Positions 5,606 to 11,657 of a stretch of DNA of 12,053 nucleotides are shown here, piece by piece. The notes beneath the pieces are model-generated. The model ran no database searches and was not told the DNA's origin. It saw only the letters and a program-made list of their open reading frames with translations. The stretch lies in the NCBI GenBank assembly GCA_030688705.1, contig JAUYJH010000017.1, positions 1 to 12,053 of the forward strand. The letters are read 5' to 3'. A program made the position numbers and the translations under genes. This DNA comes from Deltaproteobacteria bacterium. GTDB taxonomy: Bacteria > UBA10199 > SPLOWO2-01-44-7. Within the stretch, counting starts at the first letter, position 1. Each line of letters opens with the position of its first letter.

Positions 5606-5839
5606 TTATTCACTTGCTTCATTCAAATAGACCCACGTAGCCCCGGGATTCGACCAAACCTGTTCAAAACTTTTTACGTGAGGATAGTTTTGCAGCCATT
5701 TCGGCAAATTTTCTGCAATCACGCCAAAACCATGGATAATCCGTCCGGTGGCTTCTCCACGATAATGCAACTGATCGACAAACCGCATCACTTCCGCTTC
5801 CGCCTCTTCCAAATTCATGCCATGAAGATCAATCTCCAT
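5606..5839 (-). CDS. Small stand-alone Smr-domain protein
   Basis: This 77-aa protein is essentially one Smr domain, the nuclease-like domain found at the C-terminus of MutS2 and in small single-domain proteins. The family's two signatures are present: DLHGM (residues 4-8) and RIIHGFG (33-39, corresponding to the usual IIHGKG), and the end GATWVYL matches the last strand. Smr domains act on branched DNA or on RNA of stalled ribosomes; which applies here is unknown. It is the first gene of a probable two-gene unit with the TauE/SafE permease and is divergent from arsR. A TATACT box at 5935-5930 on the minus strand could be its -10 element, next to the ars operator. No strong ribosome binding site is visible. 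Confidence 0.83.
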   Translation of the reverse strand: MEIDLHGMNLEEAEAEVMRFVDQLHYRGEATGRIIHGFGVIAENLPKWLQNYPHVKSFEQVWSNPGATWVYLNEASE

Positions 5840-5951
5840 ATTGCTTACGACTTGCTTTTCAGCTTTTTCGGTTAAAAATTTTTGCGCCCCCTTCCTAGCG
5901 GATTTTTGACCGGTGCGTCAAGGAGTAACAGTATAAAACAAATTCTTGCGC

Positions 5952-5971
5952 TTATCGTAATATTACGATAA
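5952..5971. promoter_or_regulatory. Perfect 20-bp palindrome, probable ArsR operator
   Basis: TTATCGTAAT at 5952-5961 is followed directly by its exact reverse complement at 5962-5971, 10 bp before the arsR start. The position and AT-rich dyad fit an operator for an ArsR-family dimer. A plausible but weak promoter (TTGCGC, 16 nt, GATAAA) would overlap it, so bound repressor should block transcription. The divergent Smr gene's possible -10 lies 16 bp away, so the dyad might influence both directions. Confidence 0.75.
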
Positions 5972-5981
5972 AGATAAAAGC

Positions 5982-6314
5982 ATGCTGAAAAGGAAACGAA
6001 ATTTGTGTTGTCCCAAGATGCCTGCAAAATCGCGGATGAGAAGAAAGAATGCCAAAGAAAACCTGGCGGCTCTTGCAAAGGCCATTTCTCATCCGGTCAG
6101 AATTCGCATCATTGAAATTCTCAAATCACATAAAAACTGCATCTGCGGTGAGATTGTAGATGCATTGCCGATTGCCCAAGCTACTGTTTCACAACATCTT
6201 AAAGTTCTTAAGGATGCCGGATGGATTCGCGGAACGATTGCCGGACCGGCAACTTGTTATTGTCTCAATCCGGATAGGATTCGGCAGTTCAAACGACTGA
6301 TCAAAAATTTATAA
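5982..6314 (+). CDS. arsR: ArsR/SmtB-family arsenic-responsive repressor
   Basis: This 110-aa winged-helix protein is the expected repressor of the ars operon. The DNA-recognition part is AQATVSQHLKVLKDAGWI (65-82), followed by the beta-wing GTIAGPATCYCLN. The Cys53-x-Cys55 pair in KNCICGEIV sits at the helix position used by classical ArsR proteins to bind As(III), so arsenite should release it from the dyad just upstream. Further cysteines at 9, 10, 92 and 94 are unusual and may add ligands or a second site. The start at 5982 lacks a clear Shine-Dalgarno; ATGs at 6018 and 6036 are alternatives that would remove Cys9 and Cys10. acr3 begins 9 nt after the stop. Confidence 0.93.
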   Translation: MLKRKRNLCCPKMPAKSRMRRKNAKENLAALAKAISHPVRIRIIEILKSHKNCICGEIVDALPIAQATVSQHLKVLKDAGWIRGTIAGPATCYCLNPDRIRQFKRLIKNL

Positions 6315-6323
6315 GGAAACTTG

Positions 6324-7427
6324 ATGAAGAAGCTCCAATTTCTCGATCGTTTTCTGACTTTGTGGATTTTTCTCTCGATGGGCGCGGGCGTCGGGCTGGG
6401 ATATCTTTATCCGGGTTTCGCGGATATCCTGAACTATCTGCAATACGGCAACACCTCTTTGCCCATTGCCATCGGTTTGATTGTCATGATGTACCCCCCC
6501 TTTGCCAAGGTTAAATACGAGGAGTTGGGCCGTGTTTTTAAAAATTACCGGATACTTGTTCTCTCCTTGATACAAAACTGGGTCATCGGGCCGATTCTCA
6601 TGTTCGCGCTGGCCGTCTTATTTTTGTCAGACAAACCGGAATATATGACGGGGCTTATCCTGATCGGCCTCGCCCGTTGCATTGCCATGGTGATTGTCTG
6701 GAATGATCTGGCGGAAGGAAACACCGAATACTGCGCGGGACTCGTGGCCTTCAATTCAATTTTCCAGGTATTATTTTTTTCGATTTATGCCTACGTTTTT
6801 CTTACAGTCCTTCCCTCATGGCTGGGACTTCATAGCGTTCAAATCCATGTCACCATGCTGGAGATCGCCAAAAGCGTCTTCATTTATCTGGGCATTCCCT
6901 TTTTAGGGGGGGTGCTGACCCGTTTTGTTTTGATGAAAATCAAGGGGCCGGAATGGTATGCAAACCAATTTATCCCTCGCATTAGTCCGCTTACACTCAT
7001 TGCCCTGCTTTTTACCATTGTGATGCTGTTCTCTCTTAAAGGGGAAACCATCGTGCAATTGCCGGGGGATGTTTTTCGCATTGCCGTGCCGCTCTTGCTT
7101 TATTTCGTTATCATGTTTCTATTTTCTTTTCTGATGAGCAAAAAAATGGGGGCCAATTACAGCGAATCGACGACCCTTTCGTTCACGGCGGCCTCCAACA
7201 ACTTTGAACTCGCCATTGCCGTGGCCATTGCCACATTCGGGTTGGGCCATGGAGCGGCGTTTGCGGCGGTGATCGGCCCCTTGGTAGAGGTGCCCGTGAT
7301 GGTCGCGCTGGTTACCGTGGCTTTCTATTTCAGAAAACGATTGTTCAAAAATGAGAAGGTGCCCCATGAACAAAAAGAGAGTGTTATTCCTCTGCGTGGC
7401 CAATTCCGCCCGGAGTCAGATGGCTGA
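6324..7427 (+). CDS. acr3: Arsenite efflux permease Acr3
   Basis: This 367-aa, ten-helix inner-membrane protein exports arsenite, As(OH)3, using the proton gradient. The conserved cysteine essential in Acr3 proteins is present in GLARCIAMVIVWNDLA (Cys119), and the second signature is FTAASNNFELAIAVAIA. Length fits the family apart from a short polar tail (about 20 residues after FRKRLF). The tail is encoded by the segment overlapping arsC and may be a by-product of that overlap. The ATG at 6324 was preferred over the TTG at 6321, with AAGGAAA just upstream. It is the second gene of the ars operon. Confidence 0.95.
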   Translation: MKKLQFLDRFLTLWIFLSMGAGVGLGYLYPGFADILNYLQYGNTSLPIAIGLIVMMYPPFAKVKYEELGRVFKNYRILVLSLIQNWVIGPILMFALAVLFLSDKPEYMTGLILIGLARCIAMVIVWNDLAEGNTEYCAGLVAFNSIFQVLFFSIYAYVFLTVLPSWLGLHSVQIHVTMLEIAKSVFIYLGIPFLGGVLTRFVLMKIKGPEWYANQFIPRISPLTLIALLFTIVMLFSLKGETIVQLPGDVFRIAVPLLLYFVIMFLFSFLMSKKMGANYSESTTLSFTAASNNFELAIAVAIATFGLGHGAAFAAVIGPLVEVPVMVALVTVAFYFRKRLFKNEKVPHEQKESVIPLRGQFRPESDG

Positions 7428-7776
7428 AGGACTGGCCCGGCATTTTTTTGGAGATCAGGCGGCATTTTTGAGTGCCGGCTCCAAGCCGACCCGTGTTAAT
7501 CCGTTGGCCATTCAGGTTATGAAAGAGATAAATATTGATATTTCGTGCCACCGGTCAAAGCCTGTTGCCGAAATTGATCCGAAGGAGATCGATGTCGTCA
7601 TCACCCTTTGCGCCGAAGAGGTTTGTCCTGTTTTTTTGGGAAAGGCCCAACGCCTTCACTGGCCCATTCCCGATCCGGCTGCCATCATGGGGTCCGGCGA
7701 AGAACGGCTTCAAGTTTTCAGACACACTCGTGATCTTATTTTGAATAAATTGAAAGTTTTCTTTTTAGGACAATAA
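7366..7776 (+). CDS. arsC: Arsenate reductase, thioredoxin-coupled (low-Mr phosphatase fold)
   Basis: This 136-aa cytoplasmic enzyme reduces arsenate to arsenite, the substrate of Acr3. The phosphatase-like P-loop is Cys10-VANSA-Arg16, the redox relay cysteines are Cys82 and Cys87 in TLCAEEVC, and the catalytic acid loop is WPIPDPA with Asp103. This is the arrangement of the thioredoxin-linked ArsC class rather than the glutaredoxin-linked plasmid type, although the Cys-Cys spacing is shorter than in Staphylococcus ArsC. The start at 7366 has GAGAAGG upstream; an earlier ATG at 7351 in the same frame adds only MRRCP. The first 20 codons, including the whole P-loop, overlap the acr3 reading frame in another register. 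Confidence 0.94.
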   Translation: MNKKRVLFLCVANSARSQMAEGLARHFFGDQAAFLSAGSKPTRVNPLAIQVMKEINIDISCHRSKPVAEIDPKEIDVVITLCAEEVCPVFLGKAQRLHWPIPDPAAIMGSGEERLQVFRHTRDLILNKLKVFFLGQ

Positions 7777-7780
7777 ACCG

Positions 7781-8428
7781 ATGCCGGCCTTTAACTTGAA
7801 TTTTTTTTCCGATCGGCTGCAAAGCATGCAAGAGGAGGTTTTCTTCATCCAGATCGGCGCGATGGATGGTAAAACGCAGGACCCGATTTATGATTTGGTC
7901 CGATCCCGCGGCTGGCGCGGCATCTTGGTGGAACCGATGAAGGATCATTTTGAAAAACTTAAAGAGAATTACGCGGGTTGTGAAGGGCTGATCTTTGAAA
8001 ACATTGCCATCGCGGAACACACCGGCGCCGGCACCATGTACCGAATCCCGGCTCAAACCGTCCATGACAAGAAACTTCCGCGATGGGGCTTGCAGGCCAG
8101 TTCTTTCTTTCCGGATCGCAATGCCTTGGCATGGGATGGCATCAGGCCCCACGTCATTCAGGAAACGGTCGATTGCTTGAGCCTGCCTGATCTGTTGGCG
8201 AAGCACCATGTGAAGGATGTTCATGTTCTTCAGCTGGATGCCGAAGGCTATGATTACCGTATTCTGCGCCAGCTCGATTTTAAAAGGTTTAAACCTTACA
8301 TCATTAATCTTGAAATTGTGAACATGACCCTATCGGAACTGGGGCATTGCAAGCAGCTCCTGGATAAGCATCAGTATCTTTATTCAAAGACAGGTTATGA
8401 TTTGTTGGCCGTCTCCCTGCAATTTTAA
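7781..8428 (+). CDS. FkbM-family SAM-dependent methyltransferase in the ars operon
   Basis: This 215-aa protein matches the FkbM/Methyltransf_21 group. FFIQIGAMDGKTQDPIYDL (21-39) is the SAM-binding first motif, GILVEP (47-52) carries the acidic residue that binds the ribose, LQLDAEGYDYRIL and INLEIVN form the later strands. FkbM-type enzymes usually O-methylate sugars or other small hydroxylated compounds. It is not ArsM, the arsenite S-adenosylmethionine methyltransferase, and lacks that enzyme's Cys set. The gene starts 4 nt after the arsC stop, so it is almost surely in the same transcript. Either it modifies a compound used in arsenic handling or it is a passenger. No strong terminator is visible after the stop. 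Confidence 0.88.
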   Translation: MPAFNLNFFSDRLQSMQEEVFFIQIGAMDGKTQDPIYDLVRSRGWRGILVEPMKDHFEKLKENYAGCEGLIFENIAIAEHTGAGTMYRIPAQTVHDKKLPRWGLQASSFFPDRNALAWDGIRPHVIQETVDCLSLPDLLAKHHVKDVHVLQLDAEGYDYRILRQLDFKRFKPYIINLEIVNMTLSELGHCKQLLDKHQYLYSKTGYDLLAVSLQF

Positions 8429-8439
8429 ATAAACCCAGG

Positions 8440-8643
8440 TTAACGATTTTTCATCAGCGACTTCATCGAGATGCCGCGGCGATTGGCATGATGAGAGCGA
8501 GTGTTGTCCGAACACGACTCGTGCTGATCCTCTGGTGGGGAGGAGGAACCCCGTCGGGTGGGTGATGGAAGCGGATGGGAAGAATCCTCTTCCGCATTTT
8601 CTTCTCGAACATCGTCCCAAATGTTAGTGCTTTTCAGTGGCAT
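8440..8643 (-). CDS. Possible small disordered protein
   Basis: A 67-codon frame begins with ATG one base after the TAA of the NTF2-like gene (TAAAATG), an arrangement typical of translational coupling. The product is polar and low in hydrophobic residues, with an acidic N-terminal half (DDVREENAEED), a Ser/Pro/Arg middle and a basic end (KSLMKNR). It stops 11 bp before the convergent FkbM gene's stop. No family is recognised, and no independent ribosome binding site is seen. A second overlapping frame on the same strand is equally open, so this may be non-coding; the coupling is the only real argument for it. Confidence 0.35.
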   Translation of the reverse strand: MPLKSTNIWDDVREENAEEDSSHPLPSPTRRGSSSPPEDQHESCSDNTRSHHANRRGISMKSLMKNR

Positions 8644-8644
8644 T

Positions 8645-9151
8645 TTAATGGGGATTCAAGATTTTACGTGCGCTTTCTCCGCCGATCACCGGCAAGCCTT
8701 TGGGATCGAGCAAACCGAGTTGCACCAACACACAGGCTTGGTCCCAATAAATGTGTTCGTGGGCAATTTTGTCATTTTCAAATTTAACAATGACGACAAA
8801 GGCCACTTCGACTTTTTTTCCGGTCGGAGCCACCTGCGGAAGCATCCAATCAATGGCCGCGGTATGCGTGAATTTGATGACCAGTTCGTCGGCAATTTGA
8901 TCGGTGCCGACCGTCCGTGACACGGGAATCATTTCAACATCCGGAGGGAAAAATTTTCCCACCAGATGATTCTTGTAAAAATTCCGCACACCCTCGCGGC
9001 CGACACCGCCGAGCAGATTCGGCACATTCGTCAGATGAGGTGTTTCCGTCATGGTGTCCATCGTTGTTGCCATATCCCCAGCCAACTCTGCGTCCACATG
9101 TTTTTGAAAGACACGCACCATCACTTGTTGCTTTGGTGTCAATGGCTCCAT
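8645..9151 (-). CDS. NTF2/SnoaL-like fold protein
   Basis: This 168-aa soluble protein fits the nuclear transport factor 2-like / SnoaL-like superfamily, a cone-shaped fold used by polyketide cyclases, isomerases and many uncharacterised bacterial proteins. The order is an N-terminal helix pair (QQVMVRVFQKHVDAELAGDMATTMDTM), a loop PHLTNVPNLLGGVGREGVRNFYKNHLVGKFF, then long beta strands ending in KVEVAFVVIVKFENDKIAHEHIYWDQACVLVQLGLLDP, the family's usual hydrophobic strand followed by a conserved HIYWDQ. No enzymatic role can be assigned. The start at 9151 has AAAGGA 7 nt upstream. It is transcribed away from the hairpin-rich intergenic stretch. Confidence 0.82.
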   Translation of the reverse strand: MEPLTPKQQVMVRVFQKHVDAELAGDMATTMDTMTETPHLTNVPNLLGGVGREGVRNFYKNHLVGKFFPPDVEMIPVSRTVGTDQIADELVIKFTHTAAIDWMLPQVAPTGKKVEVAFVVIVKFENDKIAHEHIYWDQACVLVQLGLLDPKGLPVIGGESARKILNPH

Positions 9152-9236
9152 TGTTTGATCCTTTGTTGATTGTGAATGTTTTTCAAGTTTTTATAATTAA
9201 TGAACACATTCTTCTACTTTTGCGTCCCCTACCGGA

Positions 9237-9366
9237 TTTACCCTCCGTAAACGCTCGGCAATAAAATTGCCTCGCACTTCGGGTATCCGCATCCGTAATC
9301 GCAGCGCCTGCAGACAACACAGCCGCTGCTCAACGGCTGCGTACCTTCCCGGCCACCTTCGGTGGC
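9237..9366. repeat. Cluster of four short hairpins in the 9152-9422 intergenic stretch
   Basis: Four perfect inverted repeats follow one another: TTTAC/GTAAA (9237-9241, 9247-9251), GGCAAT/ATTGCC (9257-9262, 9266-9271), CAGCCG/CGGCTG (9320-9325, 9334-9339) and GCCACC/GGTGGC (9352-9357, 9361-9366), with the terminator-like hairpin at 9391 as a fifth. The sequence is more GC-rich than its flanks. No reading frame here looks genuine. It may be a structured RNA, a small mobile repeat, or remnants of one. Confidence 0.5.
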
Positions 9367-9390
9367 GCGGTTCTCATCCTGAAAAACCTC

Positions 9391-9425
9391 AAAAAGAAAA
9401 ACCACCAGAGGTGGTTTTCTTTTTG
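9391..9425. terminator. Bidirectional terminator-like hairpin
   Basis: The left arm AAAAAGAAAAACCACC (9391-9406) and right arm GGTGGTTTTCTTTTT (9410-9424) pair over 15 bp with one bulged A and a 3-nt loop. T-rich runs on both strands make it suitable for stopping transcription in either direction. Its right arm also contains AGAGGTGG, which could act as a ribosome binding site for a TTG at 9423. Confidence 0.75.
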
Positions 9426-9725
9426 GCGTCCCCATTTGTACACTACGCGAACCCTTTCTGCAAAGAGATTTACTCCGTCTTCAGAATCACCATCCGCGAA
9501 TATAACCCCTTAACCTACAAGGAATTTACCGACGAATCAGGCGAAAAATCGGGGCGATTCATGACCAAGGCCGAAGCCTGGGCCGAGGAGCAGAGTCACA
9601 ACGCGCTCCTGTGCCAGTGTGGCTGTGGCCAGCGGATCATCATCCAATGGCGGCACAGATATCGCGGCATTCCTGAGTATCTTCCGTATCACCAAGGCAG
9701 ATTTGTAAATGACTTTAGTGGCTGA
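9423..9725 (+). CDS. Small CxCxC putative metal-binding protein
   Basis: The frame from TTG 9423 gives 100 aa. No ATG is available before 9561, yet the sequence ahead of that ATG (YSVFRITIREYNPLTYKEFTDESGEKSGRF) looks like genuine protein, so a non-ATG start or a lost 5' end is likely. AGAGGTGG lies 8 nt before the TTG, inside the hairpin. The core is CQCGCGQRI (residues 64-72) followed by RYRGIPEYLPYHQGRF. The motif CxCGCGxxI followed by a GIP and a downstream His resembles the short Cys-rich knuckle seen beside HNH-type or other DNA-processing domains, where it binds zinc. The gene ends 23 nt before the YhcG nuclease gene, suggesting co-transcription. The family is not identified with certainty. 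Confidence 0.5.
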   Translation: MASPFVHYANPFCKEIYSVFRITIREYNPLTYKEFTDESGEKSGRFMTKAEAWAEEQSHNALLCQCGCGQRIIIQWRHRYRGIPEYLPYHQGRFVNDFSG

Positions 9726-9748
9726 TTTTGTTAAGGAATGAAGGTCTT

Positions 9749-10888
9749 ATGAAAAAGAAGCTCGTCATAAAAAAATCAGCACCAGTCATCCAGGGCTACA
9801 ATGCTCTTTTGATGGAGATAAGCTCAATTCTTGAGCAGGCGCGCAAGTCTACCGCCCGCGCGGTCAATACGATAATGACCGCTGCCTACTGGGAAGTTGG
9901 AAAAAGAATTGTGACAGTCGAACAATCTGGAAAGTTACGTGCTGAATATGGCGAAGCCTTGCTTGTGAAGCTCTCTGAAGATTTAACTGCCAAATTTGGA
10001 AAAGGCTTTTCTGTTGATAACCTCGAAAACATGCGTCTTTTTTACCAAGCATCTCCCCATATCGTAATTTCCGAGACAGTGTCTCGGAAATCTTCCAATC
10101 AGAAATCCGAGACACTGTCTCGGATTTTAGAGCTTAAAGAATTAGCAGAAAAATTTCCGCTTTCCTGGTCTCACTACGTCATGCTGGTACGTAGGGCCAA
10201 ATCACGAGATGCGCTTGTATTTTATCATGGAGAGGCTTTGCGAGGTGGTTGGTCAGTGAGACAGCTTGACCGACAAATGTCGTCACTCTTCTTTGAACGT
10301 GCACTGATGTCAAAAAACAAAACCAAGGCTTTGGCAAAAGGATCCAAAGGGAAAAAGGCAGATGAGGTTTCAGCTGAAGAGGAAATAAAAAATCCGTTTG
10401 TTTTGGAATTTCTGAATCTCAAAGACGAATATTCAGAAAGCGATTTGGAAGAAGCTCTTATTCAACACCTTGAAACTTTTCTTTTGGAATTAGGCGGCGA
10501 CTTCGCATTTGTGGCCAGGCAAAAACGTTTGAGAATTGGGAGTGAATGGTTTCGGGTCGATCTTGTATTTTTTCACAGGGGTTTACGTTGTCTCGTGTTG
10601 ATAGACTTGAAATTAAAAAAATTCACACATGCGGATGCCGGACAAATGCACATGTATCTGAACTACGCAAAAGAGCATTGGACAAAGCGAGATGAGAATC
10701 CTCCTGTTGGCCTGATTCTTTGCGCTGAAAAAGATGAGTCTGTAGCCAAATATGCTTTGGATGGGCTACCCAATAAAGTTTTGGCTTCTGAATACAAAAC
10801 AAAACTGCCGCAAGAAAAACTTTTAATTCGAGAGCTTGAGCAAACAAGAAAAACGCTCGAAGACAGAAAAATACTTCGACAGCGATAG
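9749..10888 (+). CDS. YhcG/DUF1016-family PDDEXK nuclease
   Basis: This 379-aa protein has the two-part architecture of YhcG-like proteins: an N-terminal DUF1016 helical domain (about 18-185, with YWEVGKRIV, KGFSVDNLENMRLFYQ and LSWSHYVMLVR) and a C-terminal PDDEXK nuclease (about 215-365). Putative catalytic residues are Glu236, Asp271 in FRVDLVFFH, and Asp286-x-Lys288 in VLIDLKLKKF, followed by AGQMHMYLNY. Here the usual Glu of the ExK motif is Asp. Members are scattered through genomes and mobile islands and are suspected in DNA defence or maintenance. Residues 107-130 contain a duplicated SETxSR segment encoded by two perfect palindromes. The ATG at 9749 has GAAGG upstream; a longer TTG start at 9728 is less likely. 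Confidence 0.93.
   Translation: MKKKLVIKKSAPVIQGYNALLMEISSILEQARKSTARAVNTIMTAAYWEVGKRIVTVEQSGKLRAEYGEALLVKLSEDLTAKFGKGFSVDNLENMRLFYQASPHIVISETVSRKSSNQKSETLSRILELKELAEKFPLSWSHYVMLVRRAKSRDALVFYHGEALRGGWSVRQLDRQMSSLFFERALMSKNKTKALAKGSKGKKADEVSAEEEIKNPFVLEFLNLKDEYSESDLEEALIQHLETFLLELGGDFAFVARQKRLRIGSEWFRVDLVFFHRGLRCLVLIDLKLKKFTHADAGQMHMYLNYAKEHWTKRDENPPVGLILCAEKDESVAKYALDGLPNKVLASEYKTKLPQEKLLIRELEQTRKTLEDRKILRQR
10067..10127. repeat. Two 25-bp perfect palindromes inside the YhcG gene
   Basis: Palindrome 1 (10067-10091) has arms ATTTCCGAGACA and TGTCTCGGAAAT around G10079. Palindrome 2 (10103-10127) has arms AAATCCGAGACA and TGTCTCGGATTT around C10115. Their centres are 36 bp apart, exactly 12 codons, so both are read in the same frame as SETVSR and SETLSR. 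Outer bases differ between copies but still pair within each copy. Confidence 0.95.
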
Positions 10889-10912
10889 GTTTTTCATTTT
10901 TCAAAGTGATCC

Positions 10913-11608
10913 ATGCCCAAGATAATTGTCATAGGAGATGTCCACGGTCACCTCGACCAAATGGTTGAGTTGCTGCAGAGCGATACGTTCAACTTTGCCT
11001 TGCAGGTTGGCGATTTCGGTGCCTACCTGCCAACTGGAAATTTGTCCGCGCTGCCTTCCCATCGAAGAACTGAACTTGGCCAATTTGCCGAATATTTTGA
11101 GAAACAAAAACCGTTTCCAGCGCCAACCTATTTCTGCAAGGGCAACCATGAAGATTTTGACCTGCTTGCAAAGTACGAAAATGGTGACGCGATCATGCCC
11201 AACCTACATTACGTGCCCAATGGCAAGGTGGTTGAGATTCAGGGTGTTCGGATTGGGTTTCTCGGTGGAAATTTTAGCTCCAGATGGTTTGATCAGCCAG
11301 TACCGAAGAATTGTCAGAGTCAGAAAATATTGGGCTACCTTCGTAAGAGTGAAATTGATGCGATCAAGGCGGATATTGGCAAAATTGATATTCTCGTAAC
11401 GCATGAACCGAGCTTTGCTCCGCAATTTACAGGGGATCGAAAATACGGATGCGCCGCCATTCATGATCTGATTGAGGCCGTGAAGCCCAGATTTACGTTC
11501 AGCGGACACATTCACAAATACGCCGAAGGAATAATTGGCGACACGAAATGCATCGCTCTTGGAGCCGTGAATTACAGAGACCAATCAGCTTATCTTCTGA
11601 CGATTTGA
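10913..11608 (+). CDS. Metallophosphoesterase related to Dbr1-type enzymes
   Basis: This 231-aa protein has the full calcineurin-like metal-binding set: GDVHGH (8-13), GDFG (33-36), GNHED (77-81), THEP (163-166) and GHIHK (198-202). The order GDFG, then YFCKGNHE, then MPNLHYVPNGKVVEIQGVRIGFLGGNFSSRWFD recalls the N-terminal domain of lariat-debranching enzyme Dbr1, where GNHE is followed by APNIYYLG, a V-NG-RI strand and the SGIY loop. Unlike Dbr1, the first motif keeps Asp (GDVHG) rather than Cys. A phosphodiesterase acting on nucleic acid or a nucleotide is likely; the substrate is unknown. It starts 24 nt after the YhcG nuclease gene without a strong ribosome binding site, so co-transcription is likely. 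Only a weak 5-bp hairpin (CCCAT/ATGGG, near 11618) lies after the stop. Confidence 0.9.
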   Translation: MPKIIVIGDVHGHLDQMVELLQSDTFNFALQVGDFGAYLPTGNLSALPSHRRTELGQFAEYFEKQKPFPAPTYFCKGNHEDFDLLAKYENGDAIMPNLHYVPNGKVVEIQGVRIGFLGGNFSSRWFDQPVPKNCQSQKILGYLRKSEIDAIKADIGKIDILVTHEPSFAPQFTGDRKYGCAAIHDLIEAVKPRFTFSGHIHKYAEGIIGDTKCIALGAVNYRDQSAYLLTI

Positions 11609-11657
11609 TGATTGGCCCATCTAGAATGGGGATGGGGACAAGAGTACAACGGAGACG

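Noticed and set aside
7781..8428. Reading the ars-operon methyltransferase as ArsM
   Set aside because: The sequence has FkbM motifs (IGAMDGKTQD, LVEP, LDAEGYDYRIL) and lacks the conserved Cys set of ArsM.
8429..8460. Short AACC/GGTT inverted repeat followed by TTTTT after the FkbM gene
   Set aside because: The stem is only 4 bp with a 2-nt loop, too weak to call a terminator.
8384..8620. Minus-strand 78-codon frame between the NTF2-like and FkbM genes
   Set aside because: It overlaps the end of the FkbM gene, has no start signal, and competes with the better-placed frame starting at 8643.
9238..9435. Minus-strand 65-codon frame with several Cys residues (VVCRRCDYGCGYPKC)
   Set aside because: It runs through the whole hairpin cluster and both arms of the terminator, has no ribosome binding site, and its Cys pattern follows from the GC-rich repeats.
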